Below, piece by piece: positions 1 to 8,259 of a stretch of DNA of 64,000 nucleotides (positions are counted from its first letter, which is position 1; each line of letters starts with the position of its first letter). The DNA comes from Salipiger abyssi (GTDB lineage Bacteria > Pseudomonadota > Alphaproteobacteria > Rhodobacterales > Rhodobacteraceae), in NCBI RefSeq assembly GCF_001975705.1, contig NZ_CP015093.1:2480001-2544000 (forward strand). Reading direction: 5' to 3'. The translations under genes and the position numbers were made by a program. A model generated the notes under the pieces. It ran no database searches. It was given only the letters and a program-made list of their open reading frames with translations, and was not told where the DNA came from.

Positions 1-9
1 GGCAGGGCA

Positions 10-1248
10 ATGGCAACAATTTCGGGCTCCAGCGGCAACGACTGGATCGACGGCACGTCGGGCGACGACTCCATCTCCGGCGGCGATGGCAGGGACACCA
101 TTGTCGGCTACGAAGGCGCCGACACCATCGATGGCGGTATCGGCGACGACAGCATCGAGGCAGGCGACGGCAACGATGTCGTCGATACCGGCGAGGGCAA
201 TGACACCGTCTCGGGCGGCGCCGACAACGACTCGATCTCGGGTGGCGATGGGGCCGACAGCCTGCACGGCGATACCGGCGACGATACCGTGGAGGGCGGC
301 GCCGGCAACGACACGATCTATGGCGACGACGGCCATGACGTCCTGCGCGACGGCGATGGCGACGATCTGGTCTATAGCGGCGCCGGCGATGACCGCATCG
401 AGATGGGTGCAGGAACGGACACCGTCTATGGCCATGGCGGCGCCGACGTCTTTGTCATCTCCGCCGATAGCGGCACCAATTATATCGAGGATTACAGCGC
501 GGCCGACGGCGATATTCTCGCGATCAATTATCCCGGCATCACCACCTATGACGAGCTGGCGCCCTATCTCAGCGACGATGGCAACTATGGTACGCTGGTC
601 TCGCTTCCCGACGGGTCGGTGACACAGGTCAGGTGGCTGAACTACGCGTCGCTGTCGTCGTCGAACTTCAGCTTCGAATCCGGCGCGGTCTGCCTGTTAA
701 GGGGCACTCTGATCGAGACCGAGGAAGGCCCCCGGCGGGTCGAGACGCTGCGCCCGGGCGACCGGCTGCTGACCCTCGATCACGGCATGCAACCGCTGCT
801 GTTCAGTTCCTCTTCCACCTACCGGTTTCGCGACGGCCCGCACCGGATGAAACCTGTCCGCCTGCGTAAGCACGCGCTGGGTCCGGGCTTTCCCGAGCGC
901 GAGTTGCGGGTGTCACCGCAGCACCGGATCGCCATCCCGCAGGACAATCCGCGCCTTCTGGTCTCTGCCCGGAAACTGGCGGGCGTCGCTGGAGTGACCG
1001 ATCGTCCCGGTTGCCGGCTGGCGCATTACTTCCACCTGCTCCTGGGCGCGCATGAGCTGATCCGCGCCAATGGCGCCTGGGTCGAGACGCTGCTGGTGAC
1101 CGATTACACCATCCGCCTGGCCGGAATTCCCGCCGAATTGCAGGGCATGGCCCGCGTGCCGGCGCGTCGCCTGGTCTCGGGGTCCGAGGCAGAGGCAGAG
1201 GTTGCGGCGCTCTATGCGCCGCCGCTGGCCATGGCGGGCAACGGCTGA
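10..1248 (+). CDS. RTX calcium-binding repeat protein with C-terminal Hint domain
   Basis: The protein has 412 residues. Residues about 20-150 are glycine/aspartate nonapeptide repeats of the RTX type (GGxGxDxUx), about ten copies, which in this family fold into a calcium-binding beta roll and typify proteins exported by type I secretion. From about residue 228 a Hint (hedgehog/intein) domain follows: a Cys-Leu-Leu-Arg-Gly-Thr-Leu-Ile start, then RPGDRLLTLDHG, then VSPQHRIAI and a YFHLLLGAHELIRANGAW block. This matches the Hint_2 proteins common in Rhodobacteraceae. No N-terminal signal peptide is seen, consistent with a C-terminal secretion signal. The start lies 10 bases into the window and a longer upstream start cannot be excluded. 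A self-processing role for the Hint domain is family inference; the substrate and purpose are unknown. Confidence 0.85.
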   Translation: MATISGSSGNDWIDGTSGDDSISGGDGRDTIVGYEGADTIDGGIGDDSIEAGDGNDVVDTGEGNDTVSGGADNDSISGGDGADSLHGDTGDDTVEGGAGNDTIYGDDGHDVLRDGDGDDLVYSGAGDDRIEMGAGTDTVYGHGGADVFVISADSGTNYIEDYSAADGDILAINYPGITTYDELAPYLSDDGNYGTLVSLPDGSVTQVRWLNYASLSSSNFSFESGAVCLLRGTLIETEEGPRRVETLRPGDRLLTLDHGMQPLLFSSSSTYRFRDGPHRMKPVRLRKHALGPGFPERELRVSPQHRIAIPQDNPRLLVSARKLAGVAGVTDRPGCRLAHYFHLLLGAHELIRANGAWVETLLVTDYTIRLAGIPAELQGMARVPARRLVSGSEAEAEVAALYAPPLAMAGNG

Positions 1249-1340
1249 GCGGCCTTCCTGTGATGGCATGACGGCGCATAAGCCGGGTTGCGCCCGTGCC
1301 GCGCCGGTGCGAGTTTCTCCGCGCGATCAAGGAGAGAGAC

Positions 1341-2129
1341 ATGCCCTTCACATTGGCCACCTGGAATATCAACTCCGTCCGCCTGCGCGAGGCTCTGGTG
1401 GCCAAGCTGCTCGCCGAAGAGACGCCCGACGTGCTCTGCCTGCAGGAATGCAAGAGCCCGGTCGACAAGATCCCGATGGAGCAGTTCCGCGAGCTCGGCT
1501 ATGGCCATATCGTGGCGCGCGGGCAGAAGGGGTACAACGGTGTGGCGATCCTGTCGAAACAGCCGCTGCGCGATTTGGGCGACAAGGATTTCGCCGGGCT
1601 CGGCCACGCCCGCCACATCGCCGCCGAGCTGGAAAACGGCGTGACGATCCATAATTTCTACGTGCCCGCGGGCGGCGATGTGCCCGACCGCGAGAAAAAC
1701 GAGAAATTCGGCCAGAAGCTCGACTACCTCGCCGAGATGCGCGACTGGTTCGCCAGTGAGCGGCCCGGCAAGGCGATCCTGGTGGGCGATCTCAACATTG
1801 CCCCGCGCGAGGACGATGTGTGGTCGCACAAGCAGCTGCTCAAGGTGGTCTCGCACACCCCGGTCGAGGTCGAGGCGCTGGGCGCCACGCAGGAGGCCGG
1901 TGGCTGGGTCGATATCACCCGCAAGGACATTCCCGAGGGGCAGCTTTATTCCTGGTGGTCCTACCGCGCCCGCGACTGGGACGCGGCGGACAAGGGCCGG
2001 CGGCTCGATCACATCTGGGCGACACCGGATATCGCGGGCGCCGGCCACGACAGCCGCATCCTGCGCGCCGCGCGCGGCTGGGAAAAACCCTCCGATCATG
2101 CGCCGGTGTTTGCGACCTTCGATCTGTGA
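1341..2129 (+). CDS. xthA: Exodeoxyribonuclease III (AP endonuclease)
   Basis: The protein has 262 residues and belongs to the exonuclease/endonuclease/phosphatase fold. It cuts DNA at abasic sites and trims 3' ends in base excision repair. Visible family motifs are WNINS near residue 8, LCLQECKSP with the metal-binding Glu at 36, the central LVGDLNIAPREDD, and the C-terminal GRRLDHIW and SDHAPV with the catalytic Asp/His. The open frame extends upstream to 1296. The ATG at 1341 is preferred because it has an AGGAGAG ribosome binding site 5 bases upstream and begins exactly where the family starts. It appears to be a single-gene unit; an 18-nt hairpin follows the stop codon. Confidence 0.95.
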   Translation: MPFTLATWNINSVRLREALVAKLLAEETPDVLCLQECKSPVDKIPMEQFRELGYGHIVARGQKGYNGVAILSKQPLRDLGDKDFAGLGHARHIAAELENGVTIHNFYVPAGGDVPDREKNEKFGQKLDYLAEMRDWFASERPGKAILVGDLNIAPREDDVWSHKQLLKVVSHTPVEVEALGATQEAGGWVDITRKDIPEGQLYSWWSYRARDWDAADKGRRLDHIWATPDIAGAGHDSRILRAARGWEKPSDHAPVFATFDL

Positions 2130-2169
2130 ACCGGGCGAAGGCGTAGGGGGAATGGTGAGCGGAATGTTG

Positions 2170-2187
2170 TTGTCAGGTTCCTGACAA
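2170..2187 (+). terminator. Hairpin after xthA (weak terminator candidate)
   Basis: TTGTCAGG-TT-CCTGACAA is a perfect 8-bp stem 40 bases after the xthA stop. It lacks a T tract, so it is either a weak terminator or an mRNA-end hairpin. Confidence 0.35.
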
Positions 2188-2337
2188 TATGGTCGGAGCG
2201 CGCGCTATGCGGGACCAAGTGTGAGTTCGCTGCGGTTGTTCGAGTGGCTGCTCTTGGACTTTACGTATTGACTAGATCCGTGAACTTGCAGACCTAGTGC
2301 GACACGCACAAATTGTTAACGCCCGCTTGGGCGGCGC

Positions 2338-3780
2338 ATGATGAACAACCTTGAACTACTTGCCTTGTTTCAAGCGGAAGAAGACGCTCTTCAAAAAGCC
2401 TTCCATAGCCACGGTCTGACCAAGGACAGCACTTACCAGAAACGGCTGGAAACACTCCCGAGATTGCTGCGAGATGTTTTAACGTACCCAGATGAGGTGC
2501 TCTGCGCGAAGATCGCAGATCACCTTGCGGCCGGCGTCAATGTAGATGAGACGCCCTCCGACTATGGGGTTACCGCATTCCGTCTCTGCTTCGGTAGCGG
2601 CAAAATGGCTTCGATGCGCTCGCTTTTGAGAGCGGGTGCAAAAACGGGATGGACATCGAATCAAATCTCTTTGGCTCTTGGTCAGGTTCCGAAATCTCCT
2701 AAAACGGGGAAAGCTGATCCATTCTGCTTTGCATGCCGTGTTGGAAATCTGGCGGCAGCTCAAGAGTATCTTCCTAGGTTTGATACCGGCAGGCAGAAGA
2801 ACCCGGATGCAGTCATAGCTGCAGTCAAAGCTCGTGCGACTGTGGTTGTAAAGTGGTTGATGGATTTAGGTTTCGATCCGAATGCGGTTGATGAGGCCGA
2901 GTGCGAAGCTTTGGAGTGCGCTGTCGATAATGATGATGTCGCTACGGCGGACGCTCTGCTCAGGGCAGGAGCCGCCCCATTCGGAACATCCAACAAGTCG
3001 TACACTTCGCCTGTGAAAAAAGCGACATCCAACGCGATGCGCCAACTGTTTGTCAGATATGGCGTAAACCCAGCTTTTTTCGAATACGGACCATCCTTGG
3101 TAAGCCCAAACTTCAGGAGACTTCCAGAAGTCACACTGAAAAAATCCGACTTTGAAGCGCATCGAACCAATCGACCTGGTTGTTCGAACCCCGAACCGTT
3201 TTTACCCACCTTTTGGAGCGAACGGATGCGTGACGGCCGATACTCAATTCTCGAACCTCTTGGCTATTCCCCAGACCGCAGCAAGCCTGTCTGGTCATTT
3301 TCTCGCTATGGGCGCACTGTTACCATGCTTCCAGATGGTCGACTGGTATTCGTGGCCGGTGAACACGAAGATCATTATGATTCCGATTTTTGCATCTATG
3401 CCGACGTTACTGTTTTGGGGGCTGACGGGACGGTGGAGCATTTCATCTACCCAAAAGATGTGTTTCCCCCGACCGATTTTCACACAGCAACTCTAGTTGG
3501 AGACCAAATCTGGTTGATTGGATGCCTTGGTTATCCGGAACAACGCAAAGACAATCAAACTCAGGTCCTTCGACTGAGTACCTTGGATTTTTCCGTCATG
3601 CCAGTAGAGATCAGCGGTGAGTCGCCTGGCTGGATTCACAGACATCGGTCTATACTTACTGCAGACGGAATCCTTGTGATCGGCGGTAAAGTCGCACCTG
3701 ATTATCTGGATAACCATACAACGTGGTTGCTAAATCTTCAAACGTTGGCGTGGCAAGAGGCTTCCGCTAGCAGCACTTAG
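2338..3780 (+). CDS. Ankyrin-repeat protein with C-terminal kelch-like domain
   Basis: The protein has 480 residues and no predicted signal or membrane segment. Residues about 55-240 contain degenerate ankyrin-type helices (YGVTAFRLCFGSG, MRSLLRAGAK, ALECAVDNDDVATADALLRAGA). Residues about 315-475 carry kelch-like beta blades: LPDGRLVFVAGEHEDHYDSD, VFPPTDFHTATLVGDQIWLI, GWIHRHRSILTADGILVIGG. Ankyrin plus this FPPTDFHTATLVG module occurs in scattered bacterial proteins of unknown role, probably in protein-protein contact. Base composition and codon use differ sharply from the neighbours: many A/T-ending codons and GC near 50 %. This suggests recent transfer. ATGATG at 2338 is the only plausible start. 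There is no companion gene on either side, so an immunity or effector role is unsupported. Confidence 0.8.
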   Translation: MMNNLELLALFQAEEDALQKAFHSHGLTKDSTYQKRLETLPRLLRDVLTYPDEVLCAKIADHLAAGVNVDETPSDYGVTAFRLCFGSGKMASMRSLLRAGAKTGWTSNQISLALGQVPKSPKTGKADPFCFACRVGNLAAAQEYLPRFDTGRQKNPDAVIAAVKARATVVVKWLMDLGFDPNAVDEAECEALECAVDNDDVATADALLRAGAAPFGTSNKSYTSPVKKATSNAMRQLFVRYGVNPAFFEYGPSLVSPNFRRLPEVTLKKSDFEAHRTNRPGCSNPEPFLPTFWSERMRDGRYSILEPLGYSPDRSKPVWSFSRYGRTVTMLPDGRLVFVAGEHEDHYDSDFCIYADVTVLGADGTVEHFIYPKDVFPPTDFHTATLVGDQIWLIGCLGYPEQRKDNQTQVLRLSTLDFSVMPVEISGESPGWIHRHRSILTADGILVIGGKVAPDYLDNHTTWLLNLQTLAWQEASASST

Positions 3781-3966
3781 AAGCGGTCGCAGCATCCGCC
3801 AATCGGCTCGAAGGAGACCTTCGCCACATCGCAAGGAATTGATTGCCGCAATCGCTCGCGTATCGGAGGCCGTCTTGTGAAGGATGTTTTCCGCCTTCCC
3901 GGATCGCGAGCCACTGGAACCCAAGCCCCCTGTCAGGGTTGGGCAAAGCCCTGTACAAGCGAGCCC

Positions 3967-5388
3967 ATGATCTTTTCCGACCTGCGCATCCTCTGGTCCG
4001 TCGCCATTGCCATCCTGCTGCCGCTCGCCGTGGGCGTCGCCGTCTGGCGGGTGCTGCGGCATGCCCGCACGCCGCAGGGCTCGGTGGCCTGGGTGGTTTT
4101 CCTGCTCTCCTCGCCCTGGTTCGCGCTGCCCGCCTATCTGTTCTTCGGCCACCACAAGCTGCACGGCTACACCAAGCAGCGCCGGGCCAGCCACGAGGCG
4201 ATGAAGCGACTGGAATCCTACGCGCAGGCGGTGCGTCCGCGCGAGCAGCGGCCCGAGTACCGGCTGTTCGAGCGGCTCGCCGGGCTGCCGGTGGTGGGCG
4301 GCAACGCACTTGAGCTGCTGATCGACGGCGACGCGGTGTTTCCGGCGATCTTCGCAGCCATCGACCGGGCGGAAGACTATGTGCTGGTGCAGTATTACAC
4401 CATCGTCGACGACGAGACGGGCGGGGCGCTCGCCGATCACCTGATCGCCGCCGCCGGGCGCGGGGTCACGGTGCGGGTGATTTATGACGGCGTGGGCAGC
4501 TATGGGCTTTCGGCGGAATGGAGGGCGCGGCTGAGCGAGGCCGGGGTCGAGGTGCTCGACCCGCGCAGCGCCCGCGGGCCGACTTCGCGCTTGCAGGTGA
4601 ATTTCCGCAACCACCGCAAGACGGTGATCGTGGACGGGCGCGAGGGCTTTCTCGGCGGGCTCAACATGTCCGACACCTATCGCGGGCTGAATCCGAAATT
4701 CGGCGCCTGGCGCGACACCCATCTGAAGCTTGCTGGCCCCGCCGTGGCGCAGCTCCAGCTCGCCTATATCGAGGACTGGCACTGGGCCACCGGCGAGGCG
4801 ATGGGGCCGTCACTGTTCTGGACGCCGGCGCCGCGCGACGATGGCGCGGATGCGGTGATCGTGCCCTGCGGTCCGGTCGATACGCTCGACACCGGGGCAC
4901 TGTTCTATTTCGCCGCGATCTCGGACGCGCGGGAGCGGGTCTGGATCGCCTCGCCCTATTTTGTGCCCGACGGCGACATTCTCTCGGCGCTGAAAACAGC
5001 GGCGCTGCGGGGCTGTGACGTGCGTGTGCTGATCCCCGACAGCCGCGACCACTGGCCGACCTGGCTGGCGGCCTTTGCCTATTTCGACGAGGTGCGCGAT
5101 GCCGGCGTCAAGATCTATCGCTACAAGCCGGGCTTCATGCATCAGAAGGTGGTGCTGACCGACGACCGGTTGGTGGGCATCGGCACCGCCAATCTCGACA
5201 ACCGCTCGTTCCGGCTGAATTTCGAGACCATGGCGGCGGTGTTCGATCATGACTTCGCCGGTGAGGTCGCAGCGATGCTGGAAGAGGATTTCGCCGCCGC
5301 CGAGCCGATGACCCGGACGCTCGGCCAGCGGCCGCTCTGGCTGCGCGCCGGGGCGCTGGTGTCGCGGCTGATGGCGCCGGTGCTGTGA
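3967..5388 (+). CDS. cls: Cardiolipin synthase (phospholipase D family)
   Basis: The protein has 473 residues. Two N-terminal membrane segments (about residues 6-29 and 40-60, ending in an FFGHHK motif) precede two PLD catalytic modules. HKD motif 1 is HRKTVIVDGREGFLGGLN near residue 216; HKD motif 2 is HQKVVLTDDRLVGIGTANLD near residue 392. This is the layout of Cls enzymes, which condense phosphatidylglycerol to cardiolipin at the inner membrane. The frame is open upstream to 3877, but the extra residues there do not resemble the family and the membrane topology starts at 3967, so that ATG was chosen despite a poor ribosome binding site. The next gene overlaps the stop codon, suggesting an operon. 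Confidence 0.9.
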   Translation: MIFSDLRILWSVAIAILLPLAVGVAVWRVLRHARTPQGSVAWVVFLLSSPWFALPAYLFFGHHKLHGYTKQRRASHEAMKRLESYAQAVRPREQRPEYRLFERLAGLPVVGGNALELLIDGDAVFPAIFAAIDRAEDYVLVQYYTIVDDETGGALADHLIAAAGRGVTVRVIYDGVGSYGLSAEWRARLSEAGVEVLDPRSARGPTSRLQVNFRNHRKTVIVDGREGFLGGLNMSDTYRGLNPKFGAWRDTHLKLAGPAVAQLQLAYIEDWHWATGEAMGPSLFWTPAPRDDGADAVIVPCGPVDTLDTGALFYFAAISDARERVWIASPYFVPDGDILSALKTAALRGCDVRVLIPDSRDHWPTWLAAFAYFDEVRDAGVKIYRYKPGFMHQKVVLTDDRLVGIGTANLDNRSFRLNFETMAAVFDHDFAGEVAAMLEEDFAAAEPMTRTLGQRPLWLRAGALVSRLMAPVL

Positions 5389-6074
5389 GGGAGAATACGC
5401 GGTTGAAAATCGCAAGCTACAATATTCGCAAGGCGGTGGGGCTCGACCGGCGCCGCGACCCGGCGCGGATCCTGAAGGTTCTGAACGGCATCGGCGCCGA
5501 TGTGGTGATGTTGCAGGAGGCCGATCTGCGGCTCGGCGCGCGTCCGGCGGCGATCCCGCGCTTCCTGATCTCGCAGGAGACCGATTACGAGGTGGTCGAT
5601 CTGGCGGTGAACGACGTCAGCCTCGGCTGGCACGGCAATGCGGTGCTGATGCGCCGGGGGCTTGAAGTGCAAAGTGTGAAGCGGCTCGACCTGCCCGGGC
5701 TGGAGCCGCGCGGCGCGGTGCTGGTGGAGGTCGGGGGCATGACGCTGGTCGGTGCGCATCTGGGACTGATGCGCCGCTACCGGCTGTTGCAGATGACCGC
5801 GATCCGCGAAGAGCTCAGCGGGCGCGAGGCGCGCGCCTTCATCGCCGGCGATTTCAACGAATGGTCCGATATCCGCGGCTACGAGCCCTGGGAGCGGGAT
5901 TTCCGGCTGGTCCTGCCCGGGCGCAGCTATCACGCCGCGCGGCCCTTCGTGGCGCTCGACGGCTTTGCCTATGGCACCGGGCTGGCGCTTGAGGGCATGG
6001 GGGTCGAACGCTCCGGCCCGGCGCGGGTCGCCTCCGATCACCTGCCGATCTGGGCCGAGCTCGGGCCGGGCTGA
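5385..6074 (+). CDS. Endonuclease/exonuclease/phosphatase family protein
   Basis: The protein has up to 229 residues of the EEP superfamily: ASYNIRKAVGLD at the start, DVVMLQEADLRLG with the metal-binding Glu, FIAGDFNEW, and the C-terminal ASDHLPIWAEL. EEP members hydrolyse phosphodiesters in DNA, RNA, sphingolipids or phosphoinositides, and the substrate cannot be read from the sequence. The GTG at 5385 overlaps the cls stop (GTGA). A TTG at 5403 has a better-placed AGGGAG ribosome binding site and is an equally good start. Coupling to cls suggests work on lipids or the envelope, but this is inference from position only. Confidence 0.8.
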   Translation: MRENTRLKIASYNIRKAVGLDRRRDPARILKVLNGIGADVVMLQEADLRLGARPAAIPRFLISQETDYEVVDLAVNDVSLGWHGNAVLMRRGLEVQSVKRLDLPGLEPRGAVLVEVGGMTLVGAHLGLMRRYRLLQMTAIREELSGREARAFIAGDFNEWSDIRGYEPWERDFRLVLPGRSYHAARPFVALDGFAYGTGLALEGMGVERSGPARVASDHLPIWAELGPG

Positions 6075-6193
6075 GCGGGCGCGCGCCGCGCGAAAGGCGG
6101 CGGCGATCCTCATGCCGCAGGGCGCGGCCCTTGCAAGATCCGGGGTCATGGGCCATTTCTCTGGGCAAAGTGACCGCAGCAGCGGAGGACAGG

Positions 6194-7111
6194 ATGCTGG
6201 AACTGGGTGGCAATACGCAGGCGCCGACGGGCGATCTGATCAAAGAGGTGTCCGAGGCCAATTTCATGGCCGAGGTGGTGGAGAAGTCGCAGGAGGTCCC
6301 GGTCATCGTCGACTTCTGGGCGCCGTGGTGCGGCCCCTGCAAGCAGCTCGGCCCGGCGCTGGAAGAGGCGGTCAAGGCCGCCAAGGGCGCCGTGGTCATG
6401 GCCAAGGTCAATGTCGACGAGAACCAGATGATCGCGGGCCAGCTGCGCATCCAGTCGATCCCGACGGTCTATGCCTTCTGGCAGGGCCAGCCGGTCGACG
6501 GCTTCCAGGGCGCGCTGCCGGGCTCCGAACTCAAGGCCTTCATCGACCGCGTCGTGCAGGCGGCGGGCGGCGAGGCCGGCGGCGGCGGGCTCGACGATGC
6601 CATCGAGGCGGCCGAGGAGATGCTGGAGCAGGGCGCGGCCACCGACGCGGCGCAGACCTTTGCCGCGATCTTGGGCGAAGAGCCCGAGAACGCACGCGCC
6701 TACGGCGGCTTTGTGCGGGCGCATATCGCCATGGAGGATCTCGACCAGGCGGAGGCGATCCTGAACGGCGCCCCCATCGCGATCTCCAAAAGCCCCGAGC
6801 TGGAAGCCGCGCATGCGCAGCTTGAACTCGCCAAGCAGGCCGCCGATGCCGGCCCGGTGGGCGATCTCATGGCCAAGGTCGAGGCCGATCCCGACGATCA
6901 TCAGGCCCGTTTCGATCTGGCGCAGGCGCTTTATGCCGGCGGCGATGCCGAGGGTGCGGTGGCGCAGCTTCTGGAGCTGTTCCGGCGCGACCGCGAGTGG
7001 AACGACGGCGCCGCCAAGGCGCAGCTCTTCACCATTTTCGAGGCGCTGAAGCCGAATGATCCGGTGGTGCTGAACGGGCGGCGCAAGCTCAGCTCGATGA
7101 TATTTGCCTGA
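6194..7111 (+). CDS. Thioredoxin-TPR protein (CnoX/YbbN-like chaperedoxin)
   Basis: The protein has 305 residues. A thioredoxin domain (about 20-125) carries an intact WCGPC active site at residues 45-49. A TPR-like helical region (about 135-300) follows, rich in alanine and ending in the ALKPNDPVVLNGRRKLSSMIF block. This architecture defines the YbbN/CnoX group, which holds oxidised proteins for GroEL/DnaK; E. coli CnoX lacks the CxxC pair, whereas many alphaproteobacterial members keep it, as here. ATG 6194 is preferred over the open upstream frame (from 6131) because of a GGAGGAC ribosome binding site. It is the first of three closely spaced genes with the LON-domain and Trm112-like proteins. 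Confidence 0.87.
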   Translation: MLELGGNTQAPTGDLIKEVSEANFMAEVVEKSQEVPVIVDFWAPWCGPCKQLGPALEEAVKAAKGAVVMAKVNVDENQMIAGQLRIQSIPTVYAFWQGQPVDGFQGALPGSELKAFIDRVVQAAGGEAGGGGLDDAIEAAEEMLEQGAATDAAQTFAAILGEEPENARAYGGFVRAHIAMEDLDQAEAILNGAPIAISKSPELEAAHAQLELAKQAADAGPVGDLMAKVEADPDDHQARFDLAQALYAGGDAEGAVAQLLELFRRDREWNDGAAKAQLFTIFEALKPNDPVVLNGRRKLSSMIFA

Positions 7112-7131
7112 CGCGTGTGGCGGGCTAGCTC

Positions 7132-7782
7132 GTGGGCATGTCCAGACGTTTTGACCTGCCGGGCACGATCCCGATCTTTCCGCTTCCGGGCGCGCTGCTG
7201 CTGCCGCGCGCCCGCCTGCCGTTGCACATTTTCGAGCCGCGCTATCTGGCGATGCTCGACGACGCGCTGAAGAGCGAGACGCGGCTTATCGGCATGATCC
7301 AGCCCGACAGCATGGCCGAGCGCGATGGCGGCACCGGTCTGCACCGCATCGGCTGTGCCGGGCGCGTCACGCAGTTCTCGGAAACCGAGGACGGGCGCTA
7401 CATGATCACCCTCACCGGCCTGTCGCGCTTTCGGGTGCTGAAGGAGGTCGAGGGCTTCACCCCCTATCGCCGTTGCGAGGTCAGCTGGGAGGGGTTCGAG
7501 CGCGACCAGTCCGGCACCGAGAGCGATGACTGTTTCGACCGGGCGGGCTTCCTGAAGCTGCTCGACCGCTATTTCGACGCGCGCGGGCTCTCCGCCGACT
7601 GGGACACGCTGAAAGAGGCGGAGGACGAGCTGCTGATCAACTCGCTCTCGATGCTTCTGGAATTCGAGGTCGAGGACAAGCAGGCGCTGCTCGAGGCGCC
7701 ATCGCTACAGACCCGGCGCGAGACGCTGGTGACATTGATCGAATACGCCCTGCGGGGCGGCGGAGAGGATATCATACAATGA
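7132..7782 (+). CDS. LON substrate-binding-domain protein
   Basis: The protein has 216 residues and covers only the N-terminal (LAN) domain of Lon protease: [26 protein letters not shown] near the start and the GCAGRVTQF and [13 protein letters not shown] strands. No AAA or protease domain is present, so it is not Lon itself. Proteins of this type are widespread and their biochemical role is unresolved. Start may be GTG 7132 or ATG 7138. It lies 20 bases after the thioredoxin-TPR gene and overlaps the Trm112-like gene by 4 bases, so the three are probably co-transcribed. Confidence 0.88.
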   Translation: MGMSRRFDLPGTIPIFPLPGALLLPRARLPLHIFEPRYLAMLDDALKSETRLIGMIQPDSMAERDGGTGLHRIGCAGRVTQFSETEDGRYMITLTGLSRFRVLKEVEGFTPYRRCEVSWEGFERDQSGTESDDCFDRAGFLKLLDRYFDARGLSADWDTLKEAEDELLINSLSMLLEFEVEDKQALLEAPSLQTRRETLVTLIEYALRGGGEDIIQ

Positions 7783-7982
7783 CAGAGACCGTGACGCCGC
7801 CCCCGGCGCCTGCGTTCGACCGGCGGATGCTGGAAGCGCTGATCTGCCCGGCGAGCCAGAGCACGCTCGAATACGATGCCGAGCGGCAGGAACTGGTGAG
7901 CCGCGCCGCCGAGCTCGCCTATCCGATCCGCGACGGCATCCCGGTGATGCTGGTCGACGAGGCGCGTCGGCTCGACGATTGA
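7779..7982 (+). CDS. Trm112 family protein (UPF0434)
   Basis: The protein has 67 residues: [17 protein letters not shown] followed by [19 protein letters not shown], the signature of the small YcaR/Trm112 family. Eukaryotic Trm112 activates several methyltransferases; bacterial function is not established. It retains only one cysteine of the zinc-finger pattern, as many bacterial copies do. ATGA overlap with the upstream LON-domain gene shows translational coupling. Confidence 0.9.
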   Translation: MTETVTPPPAPAFDRRMLEALICPASQSTLEYDAERQELVSRAAELAYPIRDGIPVMLVDEARRLDD

Positions 7983-7990
7983 CGGCGCAT

Positions 7991-8192
7991 GGTGGGCAGA
8001 TTGCCCGCCCTAAGATGCTACGCTGGCACGAGCCGCGCCATCGCCGGCCCGTGGGGTGGCGATCTTCCCTCTGAAGCTCTCGATTTATCCCTGCCAAATC
8101 CGAAAGACCTCGACACGCTGCGCTGCTGTTACCAAATCGCCAGCCCGAGGGGACGGGCCGGCGATGGCGCGGCGGCCTGCGGCCTTGTTCCG
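7991..8192. repeat. Two-hairpin dispersed element, copy A
   Basis: This gene-free stretch holds a small hairpin (GGTGGGCA..TTGCCCGCC, 7991-8009) followed by a very long one. The arms at 8032-8052 and 8153-8173 are perfect 21-base reverse complements enclosing about 100 bases. The loop includes GATTTATCCCTGCC and ATCCGAAAGACCTCGA. The tail GGCCTGCGGCCTTGTTCCG follows. The same arrangement with changed arm sequence recurs at 37970-38180. No coding potential is seen. The remaining bases up to 8259 show nothing further. Confidence 0.75.
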
Positions 8193-8259
8193 CGCTTGGG
8201 ACATTGTTCCACTGTCCGGCGGGAAATCTGCTCACCGACCTAGACGCCCGCGCCGATCC

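Noticed and set aside
3781..3966. A broken gene remnant between the ankyrin gene and cls.
   Set aside because: Short frames there show no recognisable family; it may be leader or junction sequence.
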